Shown: positions 52,321 to 59,227 of the stretch, in pieces
How the letters are laid out: each line of letters starts with the position of its first letter
Numbering within the stretch: position 1 is the stretch's first letter
NCBI RefSeq assembly: GCF_000813965.1
Contig: NZ_JWLI01000016.1
Location: 1-64,000, forward strand
Reading direction: 5' to 3'
DNA length: 64,000 nt
DNA from: Leisingera sp. ANG-M7
GTDB taxonomy: Bacteria > Pseudomonadota > Alphaproteobacteria > Rhodobacterales > Rhodobacteraceae
Notes under the pieces: model-generated
Told to the model about the DNA's origin: nothing
Database searches by the model: none
The model's input: the letters and a program-made list of their open reading frames with translations, nothing else
Program-made: the position numbers and the translations under genes

Positions 52321-52560
52321 ATGAAACACCTGACTTTGGCTGCCGCGATCACCCTCCTGGCGTCGCCGCTTCTGGCCGGGCAATGCCCCGCCGACATTGC
52401 CGCCATCGACGCCGCGCTGGCCGCTGGCACCGAACTGTCGGAGGCCGATCTGGCAACCGTTCAGGAACTGCGCGACGAGGGGCAAAGCCTGCATGACAGC
52501 GGCGACCATGCCAACTCGGTTGCGGCCCTGGCAGAAGCCAAGGCGATGCTGGGCATCTGA
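52321..52560 (+). CDS. Small secreted protein, unknown
   Basis: The 79-residue protein starts at ATG 52321, eight bases after GGAGG; the longer frame would cross the hairpin. A signal peptide (MKHLTLAAAITLLASPLLAG) is followed by a mature part with one Cys (QCPADIAAIDAALAAGTELS), then a helix (ADLATVQELRDEGQSLHDSG, ANSVAALAEAKAMLGI). It is probably periplasmic. Similar small Ala-rich secreted proteins occur in roseobacters without known role. The upstream hairpin suggests translational control. Confidence 0.75.
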   Translation: MKHLTLAAAITLLASPLLAGQCPADIAAIDAALAAGTELSEADLATVQELRDEGQSLHDSGDHANSVAALAEAKAMLGI

Positions 52561-52579
52561 GGCCCCGCAGCAGAAACAG

Positions 52580-52611
52580 AAAAACGCCCGGCGGCACACC
52601 GGGCGTTTTTG
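52580..52611. terminator. Terminator between the small secreted protein and entericidin genes
   Basis: AAAAACGCCCGG pairs with CCGGGCGTTTTT around a 7-nt loop, usable in both directions by the convergent genes. Confidence 0.9.
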
Positions 52612-52636
52612 CGTCTCCTCGCGAAGGCTGGTCCGC

Positions 52637-52774
52637 TTACAGCGCGTCCTGCACGTCCTGCGCGGCGCCGCTGATCGCGTTGCCGGCCTTGGAAATATCG
52701 CGCCCCGCGCCCTTGGCGGTCTCACAGGCTGCCAGCCCCAGCAGCATCAGCGCGCAGGCAAAAATCCGCATCAT
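52637..52774 (-). CDS. Entericidin-family small lipoprotein
   Basis: This 45-residue frame is short enough to be overlooked. It starts at ATG 52774 (or the adjacent ATG 52771), eight bases after GAGGAG. MMRIFACALMLLGLAACETA shows a lipoprotein signal with lipobox LAAC (Cys17); the mature KGAGRDISKAGNAI and GAAQDVQDAL match the entericidin A/B pattern of small, amphipathic membrane peptides. Entericidins form toxin/antidote-like pairs in enteric bacteria, but here only one copy is present. Confidence 0.82.
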   Translation of the reverse strand: MMRIFACALMLLGLAACETAKGAGRDISKAGNAISGAAQDVQDAL

Positions 52775-52929
52775 TCCGGTCACTCCTCAAATCTGCTCTC
52801 TCTGTTGGCAAAATGTCTAGCAAGCCATTGGGGCGCCGGCCAGAGGCTTTGATGCAGTTGAGCGAGGTCAAGGCCGTGAGGTGCGCGCCGGGCTAGGCTT
52901 TGGACGAACAGTCACGAGGAGGCAGAGCC

Positions 52930-53256
52930 ATGGACCTGAAGACCCGCAAACAGGCGCTGGAGGCACGCCGCGCCGAGCTGACCGGGCATCTTGCCAAGGT
53001 GGAGCACACGCTGGACGCGCCGATGCCGCAGGACTGGGAGGACCGCGCGTCGGAGCGCCAGGGCGACGAGGTGCTGGAAAGCCTCGGCAACGCCGAACTG
53101 GACGAGCTGCGCCGGATTGATGCTGCGCTGGCCCGGATCAAGGCGGGCACCTATGGCATCTGCGCTGCCTGTGGAGATCCGATTTCGGACGCGCGGCTGG
53201 ACCTGCTGCCCGCCGCCCCGCTGTGCAAGACCTGCGCAGGCGCCGCCGCGGGCTAG
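52930..53256 (+). CDS. TraR/DksA-family zinc-finger protein (DxxDxA type)
   Basis: The 108-residue protein starts at ATG 52930, seven bases after GAGGAGG. The N-terminal helix carries an acidic tip motif Asp35-x-x-Asp38-x-Ala40 (DWEDRA) as in functional DksA, which contacts the RNA polymerase active site. The second helix (LDELRRIDAALARIKAGTYG) leads to a C4 zinc finger CAACGDPISDARLDLLPAAP then CKTC. It may modulate transcription with or instead of the larger DksA; the true dksA is not in the window. A second family member lies at 47097-47411. Confidence 0.85.
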   Translation: MDLKTRKQALEARRAELTGHLAKVEHTLDAPMPQDWEDRASERQGDEVLESLGNAELDELRRIDAALARIKAGTYGICAACGDPISDARLDLLPAAPLCKTCAGAAAG

Positions 53257-53469
53257 CGCGCCTGCACCCGGCGCATCAATCCGGCGCAGGCTGCCGGGGC
53301 CGGGAACACATGCTGCCCGCGGACGGCCCCTGCCCTCCGCGCATCCCTGCCAAAACCCGGCAAATTCTCCGCGCCGCCTGCACGCAGCGAAGAAATGCGC
53401 TATACTGCTGCGGTACCCGGGACGCGCACCCCTTGTGGCGGAAGACACAAGCAAAGGAGGACGATCCGC

Positions 53470-53652
53470 ATGGATGCAATTAAAGCCGCTGAATATGCCC
53501 GCGCGCTCTACAGCGCGCATGGCGACAAGGCTGAGGCCGAAGCCGCGCAGAAGATGCGCGCCTGCGAAGAGGTCGGCAAGGACAGCGAGGCGGCAGACTG
53601 GAAAGCCGTCCGCCAGGCCGTCCGCGCGATGCGCGGGCCGAACCAGACCTGA
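53470..53652 (+). CDS. Small helical protein, unknown
   Basis: The 60-residue protein starts at ATG 53470, nine bases after AAAGGAGG, a very strong site. It begins MDAIKAAEYARALYSAHGDK and is rich in Ala, Glu and Arg with no signal or membrane segment. It is likely cytosolic and helical. A terminator follows directly. No family recognised beyond frequent occurrence of similar short roseobacter proteins. Confidence 0.72.
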   Translation: MDAIKAAEYARALYSAHGDKAEAEAAQKMRACEEVGKDSEAADWKAVRQAVRAMRGPNQT

Positions 53653-53677
53653 CCGGAACCAGCGCTGGAGGGCCGTG

Positions 53678-53701
53678 GAAGGCGGCTCTCCAGCCGCCTT
53701 C
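53678..53701 (+). terminator. Terminator after the 60-residue protein gene
   Basis: GAAGGCGGCT-CTCC-AGCCGCCTTC is a perfect 10-bp hairpin 25 bp past the stop; the T run is short. Confidence 0.65.
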
Positions 53702-53801
53702 ACTCCCCGTTCACCACGATTGAAAACGGCACCGGACTGCGCCATACTGCGGGCAATTCCGCGGGCATCAGACCCGCTTGCCAAGAACGGGGCATGAGCA
53801 G

Positions 53802-54113
53802 ATGAAAACTTTCCTGACAACCGCGCTATGCGCTGGATTTCTTGCAGCACTGGCACCCGCAGGTGCTGAGGCGGGTTCGATTGAGCGCGCCTGCCGCCAG
53901 TCGGACCGCACTGCGGCCTCGCCTTCGCTTTGCAACTGCATCCAGAAGGTCGCCAACGTCAGCCTGACCGCCTCGGAGCGCAAGACCGTCTCCAAGTGGT
54001 TTGCCGACCCGCACCAGGCCCAGGTGGTGCGCCAGTCCTCCAACCGCAGCGACGAGCGGCTGTGGCTGCGCTACAAGGCCTTTGGCGACCACGCGGCACG
54101 CAGCTGCGGCTGA
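53802..54113 (+). CDS. Small secreted arginine-rich protein, conserved in roseobacters
   Basis: The 103-residue protein starts at ATG 53802; a GGGG purine block sits upstream. A signal peptide (MKTFLTTALCAGFLAALAPA) is followed by GSIERACRQSDRTAASPSLC and CIQKVANVSLTASERKTVSK, then DPHQAQVVRQSSNRSDERLW. Four cysteines in the mature part (ACRQ, SLCNC, RSCG) allow disulfides. The layout fits a roseobacter family of secreted hypotheticals; the function is unknown. Confidence 0.78.
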   Translation: MKTFLTTALCAGFLAALAPAGAEAGSIERACRQSDRTAASPSLCNCIQKVANVSLTASERKTVSKWFADPHQAQVVRQSSNRSDERLWLRYKAFGDHAARSCG

Positions 54114-54138
54114 GGCGGCGTCACAATCACCTTTGCTG

Positions 54139-54164
54139 AAGGCGTCCTGCGGGGCGCCTTTTTC
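54139..54164 (+). terminator. Terminator after the secreted arginine-rich protein
   Basis: AAGGCG pairs with CGCCTT (with inner CC/GG pairs) and is followed by TTTTC. Confidence 0.65.
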
Positions 54165-54278
54165 ATTGATGCATCTGCGCTGCGGCATTTTCGCAAGGGG
54201 GAAAGACTGCGGCATTGCCACCCTTGACCGCGCAGCGCCAAACAGCAAAGAACGGCCTAAGGTATTGGAGCAGTTGAT

Positions 54279-55244
54279 ATGTTGATCAAGGGCGTTTCCT
54301 TGCGCGGGCTGGAAGTGTTTGAGGCTTTGGCCAAGACCGGGTCCGTGGCCCAGGCCGCCGAGATGACCGGTCTCAGCCAGCCGGCCGTCAGCCAGCAGAT
54401 GCGCAACCTGGAGAAGGCGCTGGACAGCGAGCTGATCGACCATGGCCGCCGCCCGATGGTGCTGACCGCCGCCGGGCGCAGCTTTCTGGCACGGACCGAG
54501 GCAGTGCTGGGCGAGCTGCGGCTGGCCCAGAGCGAGCTGACGGTGATGGACCTGACCCACCTGCAGGCGCTGTCGATCGGGCTGATTGACGATTTCGACA
54601 ATGATCTGACACCGCGGCTGGCCACTATTCTTGCGGATAGCCTGACGCAATGCCGGTTCAAGATGATCACCGCCTCCAGCCATGACGTTGTGCGGGCGAT
54701 GGAAGCACGGGAGCTGCATATCGCCATCGCCGCCACCGCCGGGGGCTTGCACGAGGGGCTGGTGGAATACCCGCTGGTGCGCGATCCCTTCATCCTGGTG
54801 GCGCCGCGCGGCGCGGTCTCGGATGCGGCGCAGGCGGCAGAGCAGCTGCAGGATCTGCCGTTCCTGCGCTATGCCCGCGAACAGCTGATCTCACAGCAGA
54901 TCGAAGGGCTGCTGGGGCGCCAGAAGCTGGAGTTCGAAGACCGGTTTGAGGTCGGCTCGCATCTGGCGCTGATGGCAATGGTGGCGCGGCGCATCGGCTG
55001 GGCGATCACCACGCCGCTAGGATACATGCGCGCGGGCCGGTTCCACGACCAGATCGACGCTTTCCCGCTGCCGTTCGGGGAGATGTCCCGCACGATCTCC
55101 TTGTTCACCGCTGCCGACTGGGCCGACCGGGTGCCGCGGGATGTGGCCGAGACCGTGCGCCGCCTGGTGCAGAGCCATATGATCGACCCTGCGGTGCAGC
55201 AGATGCCGTTCCTGGCGGGCGGTTTCAGGGTGATAGGCGAGTAG
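54279..55244 (+). CDS. LysR-family transcriptional regulator
   Basis: The 321-residue protein starts at ATG 54279, eight bases after GGAG. Residues 5-65 form the LysR winged helix (LRGLEVFEALAKTGSVAQAA, LSQPAVSQQMRNLEKALDSE). Residues 95-300 are the two-lobed LysR substrate-binding domain. No divergent target gene adjoins its start; the 3' end abuts a convergent phosphatase gene with no spacing. The regulated genes are unknown. Confidence 0.92.
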   Translation: MLIKGVSLRGLEVFEALAKTGSVAQAAEMTGLSQPAVSQQMRNLEKALDSELIDHGRRPMVLTAAGRSFLARTEAVLGELRLAQSELTVMDLTHLQALSIGLIDDFDNDLTPRLATILADSLTQCRFKMITASSHDVVRAMEARELHIAIAATAGGLHEGLVEYPLVRDPFILVAPRGAVSDAAQAAEQLQDLPFLRYAREQLISQQIEGLLGRQKLEFEDRFEVGSHLALMAMVARRIGWAITTPLGYMRAGRFHDQIDAFPLPFGEMSRTISLFTAADWADRVPRDVAETVRRLVQSHMIDPAVQQMPFLAGGFRVIGE

Positions 55245-55682
55245 CTACAGCGCCGCCTTGAGGCCCTGGGCAGCCTGTTCGATCAAGTCCAGGCAGCCGT
55301 CGAAGTCGCGGGTGTAGTAGGGGTCGGGCACATGGTCGGCACCGGCTTCCGGCGCGTAGTCCGTGAACAGGCGCACCGGGGTTTCGCTGCCAGCCGGACG
55401 CAGGGCCTCGATGTTTTCCAGGTTGCTGGCATCCATGGCGATGATCAGGTCGAAGCTTTCAAAATCGCCGCGCCGGAACTGGCGGGCGCGCAGGTCCGAT
55501 ATATCCAGCCCCCGCGCCGTTGCTGCCGCCTGCATCGGGCCGTAGGGCGGCTCACCCACGTGGTAGGACGCAGTGCCCGCACTGTCAGTCTCGGCATCCG
55601 GGCACAGCGCGCGGAACACGCCCTCGGCCGCGGGGGAGCGGCAGATGTTTCCTAGGCAGACAAACAGAATACGGGTAGGCAT
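55245..55682 (-). CDS. Low-molecular-weight protein tyrosine phosphatase
   Basis: The 145-residue protein starts at ATG 55682 (AGGAG ten bases upstream). The active-site loop VCLGNICRSPAAEGV (CX5RS) is at residues 8-22, and the general acid Asp sits in VPDPYYTRDFDG. It dephosphorylates protein tyrosine or arginine phosphates; in bacteria these enzymes often control capsule synthesis or arginine phosphorylation, and no partner kinase is near. It is divergent from the sirtuin gene with 50 bp between starts. Confidence 0.92.
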   Translation of the reverse strand: MPTRILFVCLGNICRSPAAEGVFRALCPDAETDSAGTASYHVGEPPYGPMQAAATARGLDISDLRARQFRRGDFESFDLIIAMDASNLENIEALRPAGSETPVRLFTDYAPEAGADHVPDPYYTRDFDGCLDLIEQAAQGLKAAL

Positions 55683-55732
55683 GGGCAAAGGGCTCCTGTG
55701 ATCCGGGGTCAGTGATAGGAGGTTCTGCGGCT

Positions 55733-56440
55733 ATGGGAAAGAGCAGTCAGAAGATCGTCATCCTGACAGGCGCCGGGATTTCCGCCGAGAGCGGGCTGGG
55801 CACCTTCCGCGACGCGGGCGGCCTGTGGGCGCAGCACCGGATCGAGGATGTGGCAACGCCCGAAGGCTTTGCCCGCAATCCGGACCTAGTGCATGGCTTC
55901 TACAATGCGCGGCGCGTTCAGGCAGCGGGCGCAGATCCCAACCCTGCGCATCAGGCGCTGGCGCGGCTGCAGCGGGAGCATCCGGGCGAGGTGGTGATTG
56001 TCACCCAGAACGTCGACGGGCTGCATGAGGCCGGCGGCGCGCAACGTGTTCTGCATTTGCACGGGACACTGGCGGGCGCGCTTTGTGCCGCCTGCAGCCA
56101 CCGCTGGGCTGCGCCGATGGAAATGCAGACCGGCCAGCCCTGCCCTGCCTGCGCGGCCCCTGCCGGGCGGCCCGACGTGGTCTGGTTCGGTGAGATGCCG
56201 TATTTCATGGAGGAGATCTATGCGCATCTGGCCGGGGCGGATCTGTTTGCCGCCATCGGCACCTCGGGCGAGGTTTACCCCGCCGCGGCTTTTGTCGATG
56301 AGGCGCATCTGGCAGGCGCCCATACGGTGGAGCTGAACCTGGAGCCGTCGGCCACCGCCTCCCGCTTTTCAGAGCGCCGCTTTGGCCCGGCCAGCGAAAC
56401 TGTCCCCGCCTGGGTGGCGGAGCTGCTCCGCCAGTCCTAG
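55733..56440 (+). CDS. cobB: NAD-dependent protein deacylase (sirtuin, CobB type)
   Basis: The 235-residue protein starts at ATG 55733, with AGGAGG ten bases upstream. NAD-binding segments are KIVILTGAGISAESGLGTFR and TQNVDGLHEAGG with catalytic His in LHLHGTL. A zinc site has CAACSHRW and CPACAAPAG (four Cys). It removes acyl groups from lysines, as CobB does on acetyl-CoA synthetase and others. It is divergent from the phosphatase gene with 50 bp between starts. Confidence 0.94.
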   Translation: MGKSSQKIVILTGAGISAESGLGTFRDAGGLWAQHRIEDVATPEGFARNPDLVHGFYNARRVQAAGADPNPAHQALARLQREHPGEVVIVTQNVDGLHEAGGAQRVLHLHGTLAGALCAACSHRWAAPMEMQTGQPCPACAAPAGRPDVVWFGEMPYFMEEIYAHLAGADLFAAIGTSGEVYPAAAFVDEAHLAGAHTVELNLEPSATASRFSERRFGPASETVPAWVAELLRQS

Positions 56441-56445
56441 ACGGC

Positions 56446-56475
56446 AAAAAGCCCGCCACGCGGCGGGCTTTGGGC
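56446..56475. terminator. Bidirectional terminator between the sirtuin and copper chaperone genes
   Basis: AAAGCCCGCC-ACGC-GGCGGGCTTT pairs perfectly, preceded by AA and followed by T-poor sequence; it serves both convergent genes. Confidence 0.8.
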
Positions 56476-56524
56476 GCGAAGGAGGGCTGCAGCGCGGCCT
56501 GACGCCGCGCCCGCCCTGCCCGGA

Positions 56525-56998
56525 TCAGTTGGAATGGCCGGAGTGGCCTTCGGCCTTGCGCTCCAGATCCACCGGCACTTCGATCTCGACCTCGCCCGCC
56601 TTCTCAAAGACCAGCGTCACCTTGACCACGTCACCGTGGTTCAGCGCCTGCTTCAGGCCCATGAACATGATGTGGTCGCCGCCGCGCATCAGCATGTGGG
56701 TTTCGCCTGCAGGGACGGCAAAGCCTTCCTCCACATGCATCATCTTCATGACGCCGTCATCGCCTTCCTTGTGGGTGTGCAGCTGCACCTTGGCGGCCAC
56801 GTCAGAGCGCACATCGATCAGCTGATCATCAGCCTCGCCCTTGTTCATGATCTCCATGAAGGCAGCGCCGGCCTTGGCGGTGGGTGACGAGACGCGTGCG
56901 TATTGGTCATGCACCATGATCATCGCATCGCCTGCAAGGGCGGAGGTGGCAAAGGCAGCGGCAGCCGCGGCTGCAAAGACAACAGACTTCAGGGACAT
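56525..56998 (-). CDS. Periplasmic copper chaperone PCu(A)C
   Basis: The 157-residue protein has a signal peptide (about 1-22). The PCu(A)C copper-binding Met/His pattern is present: LHTH, VMKMMHVEEGFAVPAGETHM and GGDHIMFMGL. These proteins deliver copper to cytochrome c oxidase. A His-rich tail (EGHSGHSN) ends the protein. GAGGAGA precedes the ATG. It is the last gene of a likely copper unit with the DUF2946-like gene upstream. Confidence 0.92.
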   Translation of the reverse strand: MSLKSVVFAAAAAAAFATSALAGDAMIMVHDQYARVSSPTAKAGAAFMEIMNKGEADDQLIDVRSDVAAKVQLHTHKEGDDGVMKMMHVEEGFAVPAGETHMLMRGGDHIMFMGLKQALNHGDVVKVTLVFEKAGEVEIEVPVDLERKAEGHSGHSN

Positions 56999-57054
56999 AT
57001 CCTGTCTCCTCTTGATAGGTATTCAGTTTTCAAATTGGGAGTGTGCGTGGCCGG

Positions 57055-57405
57055 TCAGGCAGCCGCTGGAGGCGACCGGGCGGTGGCGCGCAGCAGCAAC
57101 TGAATCGAGGCTGGCACGGCCTGCCGGCCCGCCGTCATTTCGCTGTAAAGCAAAACCGGCAGCGCCAGCCCGGCGGGCTGCACCACCGCGTCCAGCACAT
57201 GCATCACGCAATCGGGGCAGTTGTGCGGCGGTTTGGCCGGCTGGCCTTCGCTGTCCACATAGATTGTGACAGGGCCGGTGCCGGTGCAGATCACCATCTG
57301 GCCTGCAGCGCCGTGCTCCCCCTGCCGGGCGGCTGCGCTGTGCGCCGTCAAGGCAACGGCCAGGGCCAGGAACAGGCCAAGGGATATGCGCAAGAAGTGC
57401 ATCAT
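57055..57405 (-). CDS. DUF2946-like secreted metal-related protein
   Basis: The 116-residue protein starts at ATG 57405 (57402 and 57426 are alternatives). A hydrophobic signal covers about residues 3-26. Mature segments QMVICTGTGPVTIYVDSEGQ and the CPDC motif (PPHNCPDCVMHVLDAVVQPA) match DUF2946 proteins, commonly placed beside copper chaperones and copper-related outer-membrane proteins. The family is thought to handle copper, with no proven mechanism. It lies 56 bp upstream of the PCu(A)C gene. Confidence 0.78.
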   Translation of the reverse strand: MMHFLRISLGLFLALAVALTAHSAAARQGEHGAAGQMVICTGTGPVTIYVDSEGQPAKPPHNCPDCVMHVLDAVVQPAGLALPVLLYSEMTAGRQAVPASIQLLLRATARSPPAAA

Positions 57406-57469
57406 CACAGGCAGGTATGCCCCCATGGCGTGCCCGCCGCAAGGCCCCGCTCTGCGGCAGATTGCGCAA

Positions 57470-57504
57470 ACGCAAACACCGCGCAGAGTTGCCTCTGCGC
57501 GGTG
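57470..57504 (-). terminator. Terminator of rpmB
   Basis: CACCGCGCAGAG-TTGC-CTCTGCGCGGTG is a perfect 12-bp hairpin, followed on the minus strand by TTTGCGTTTGCG. Confidence 0.75.
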
Positions 57505-57542
57505 TCCGTAATCCGATCCGGTGAAGGGATCAGGCCAGGAAA

Positions 57543-57833
57543 TTAAGCCTGTGCGGCTTGTGCCTTGGCGATCTCTTTCTTCACTTTCAGCGCGTTTGCC
57601 GACAGCTCTTCGTCCTTGGCTTTGGCCAGGAACGCGTCCAGGCCGCCGCGGTGGTCGACAGAGCGCAGGGCAGCTGCGGAGATGCGCAGCTTGACGCCAC
57701 GGCCCAGAACTTCGGACTGCAGGGTCACGTCGTTCAGGTTGGGCAGAAAGCGGCGCTTGGTTTTGTTGTTGGCGTGGCTGACATTGTTGCCAGTCATCGG
57801 GCCTTTTCCGGTCAGTTCGCAACGGCGCGACAT
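57543..57833 (-). CDS. rpmB: 50S ribosomal protein L28
   Basis: The 96-residue protein begins [20 protein letters not shown] with the single zinc-type Cys and the basic stretch [20 protein letters not shown], then [25 protein letters not shown] lies seven bases before the ATG. It is a constitutive ribosomal protein, monocistronic, upstream of a copper unit on the same strand. Confidence 0.97.
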   Translation of the reverse strand: MSRRCELTGKGPMTGNNVSHANNKTKRRFLPNLNDVTLQSEVLGRGVKLRISAAALRSVDHRGGLDAFLAKAKDEELSANALKVKKEIAKAQAAQA

Positions 57834-58052
57834 ATCTTCATCCTTCGTTTTTGGTGGCTCCGGCAGTCCGGTGCCAAATCACAAGGGGCGCGGCCATTGG
57901 CTGCGCCCGAAAACTGGTCCGCTGCTCTTACGCTCAACCGGCAACAGCGTCAAGTGATTCAACTCAGCTTTCTTGCCGGGCTTACTGCACCCTTTTCCGG
58001 CCCGCTGCAAGGGGCCTGCGGCAGCCGCCGCTGCGGCCCTGCCGGAGGGGCC

Positions 58053-59030
58053 TTAGGCAGCGCCAAGCGCCTTCAGCATGATCCACGCCGCCTCGCCCGG
58101 GCTTTTGCCGCCCTCGGCCACAGTTCCCGCCAGTTCTGCCATCTGCGCCTTGGCCTCCGGTGTTTCCAGCCGTGCCAGCAGTGCCTGCCGCACCTCCTGA
58201 TCGAACCAGTAGCAGGCCTGATCAGCGCGGCGGCGGTCCCAGTGGCTGTTTTCACGGCGCCAGGCGGTCAGCGCCTGCATTTCCTCCCAAGCCTTGTCCA
58301 GCCCGTGCTCCTCGACAGCGGAGACCATCAGCGCCTTGGGGAAGCCCTCAGGGTCCTGCGGGCGCTTGCGCAGCAGCCGCAGGGCGCCGGCGTAGTCGGC
58401 GCAGGTGCGGGTGGCGACGGGTTTCAGCGGCCCGTCTGCCTTGTTCACCAGGATGAGGTCAGCCATTTCCATGATGCCGCGCTTCACCCCCTGCAGCTCA
58501 TCGCCGCCCGCGGGCGCCAGCAACAGGAGGAACAGGTCCGACATCTCTGCCACCACGGTTTCCGACTGCCCCACCCCGACCGTTTCGATCAGCACCACGT
58601 CAAAGCCTGCTGCCTCGCACAGTGCCACCGCTTCGCGGGAGCGGCGGGCGACGCCGCCCAGGTGGCTCTGGCTGGGGGACGGGCGGATGAAGGCATTGCG
58701 CTCGCGGCTCAGGCGTTCCATCCGGGTCTTGTCGCCCAGGATCGACCCGCCGGAGCGGGCAGAGCTGGGATCAACCGCCAGCACCGCCACCCGCAGGCCA
58801 AGGCCCGTCAGCATCATGCCGAAGCTTTCGATGAAGGTGGATTTCCCCACCCCGGGCGTGCCCGACAGGCCGATGCGCAGCGACTGGCGCTTGTGCTTTG
58901 CCAGTTCCGACAACAGCTCGCCCGCCCTGGCGCGGTGATCCTCGCGGCCGCTTTCCACCAGGGTGATGGCACGGGCCAGCGCCCGGCGGTCGCCATCGAG
59001 GATCTTCTGTGTCAGCTGTTCGGTGTCCAT
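58053..59030 (-). CDS. meaB: Methylmalonyl-CoA mutase-associated GTPase MeaB
   Basis: The 325-residue G3E-type GTPase starts at ATG 59030. It has G1 LRIGLSGTPGVGKSTFIESF, the switch VLAVDPSSARSGGSILGDKT, GFDVVLIETVGVGQSETVVA and NKADGPLKPVA. MeaB loads adenosylcobalamin onto and protects methylmalonyl-CoA mutase, which acts in the ethylmalonyl-CoA and propionate pathways. The mutase is not in the window. It is divergent from hrpB across 197 bp. Confidence 0.95.
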   Translation of the reverse strand: MDTEQLTQKILDGDRRALARAITLVESGREDHRARAGELLSELAKHKRQSLRIGLSGTPGVGKSTFIESFGMMLTGLGLRVAVLAVDPSSARSGGSILGDKTRMERLSRERNAFIRPSPSQSHLGGVARRSREAVALCEAAGFDVVLIETVGVGQSETVVAEMSDLFLLLLAPAGGDELQGVKRGIMEMADLILVNKADGPLKPVATRTCADYAGALRLLRKRPQDPEGFPKALMVSAVEEHGLDKAWEEMQALTAWRRENSHWDRRRADQACYWFDQEVRQALLARLETPEAKAQMAELAGTVAEGGKSPGEAAWIMLKALGAA

Positions 59031-59227
59031 GCGTGCCTTCCTGATGTAATGGGCGGACCTTGGCGCAAGCCGCGCCGCAAAGTCCAGCCCCTGCCGTCTG
59101 GCGCGCACCCTACATCAGCACACGCCGCAGGAAAGGCGGCAAATCCGCCGCGGTGGGTGCGGTTTGCGCAGTGCCGGGCGCTGCAAGGCCGCTGGACCTC
59201 CCCCGCGCCTTTGGCGATAAGGCTGAG

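Noticed and set aside
54270-54290. FNR-like TTGAT...ATCAA near the LysR start
   Set aside because: The spacing is 6 rather than 4 bases and it overlaps the start codon.
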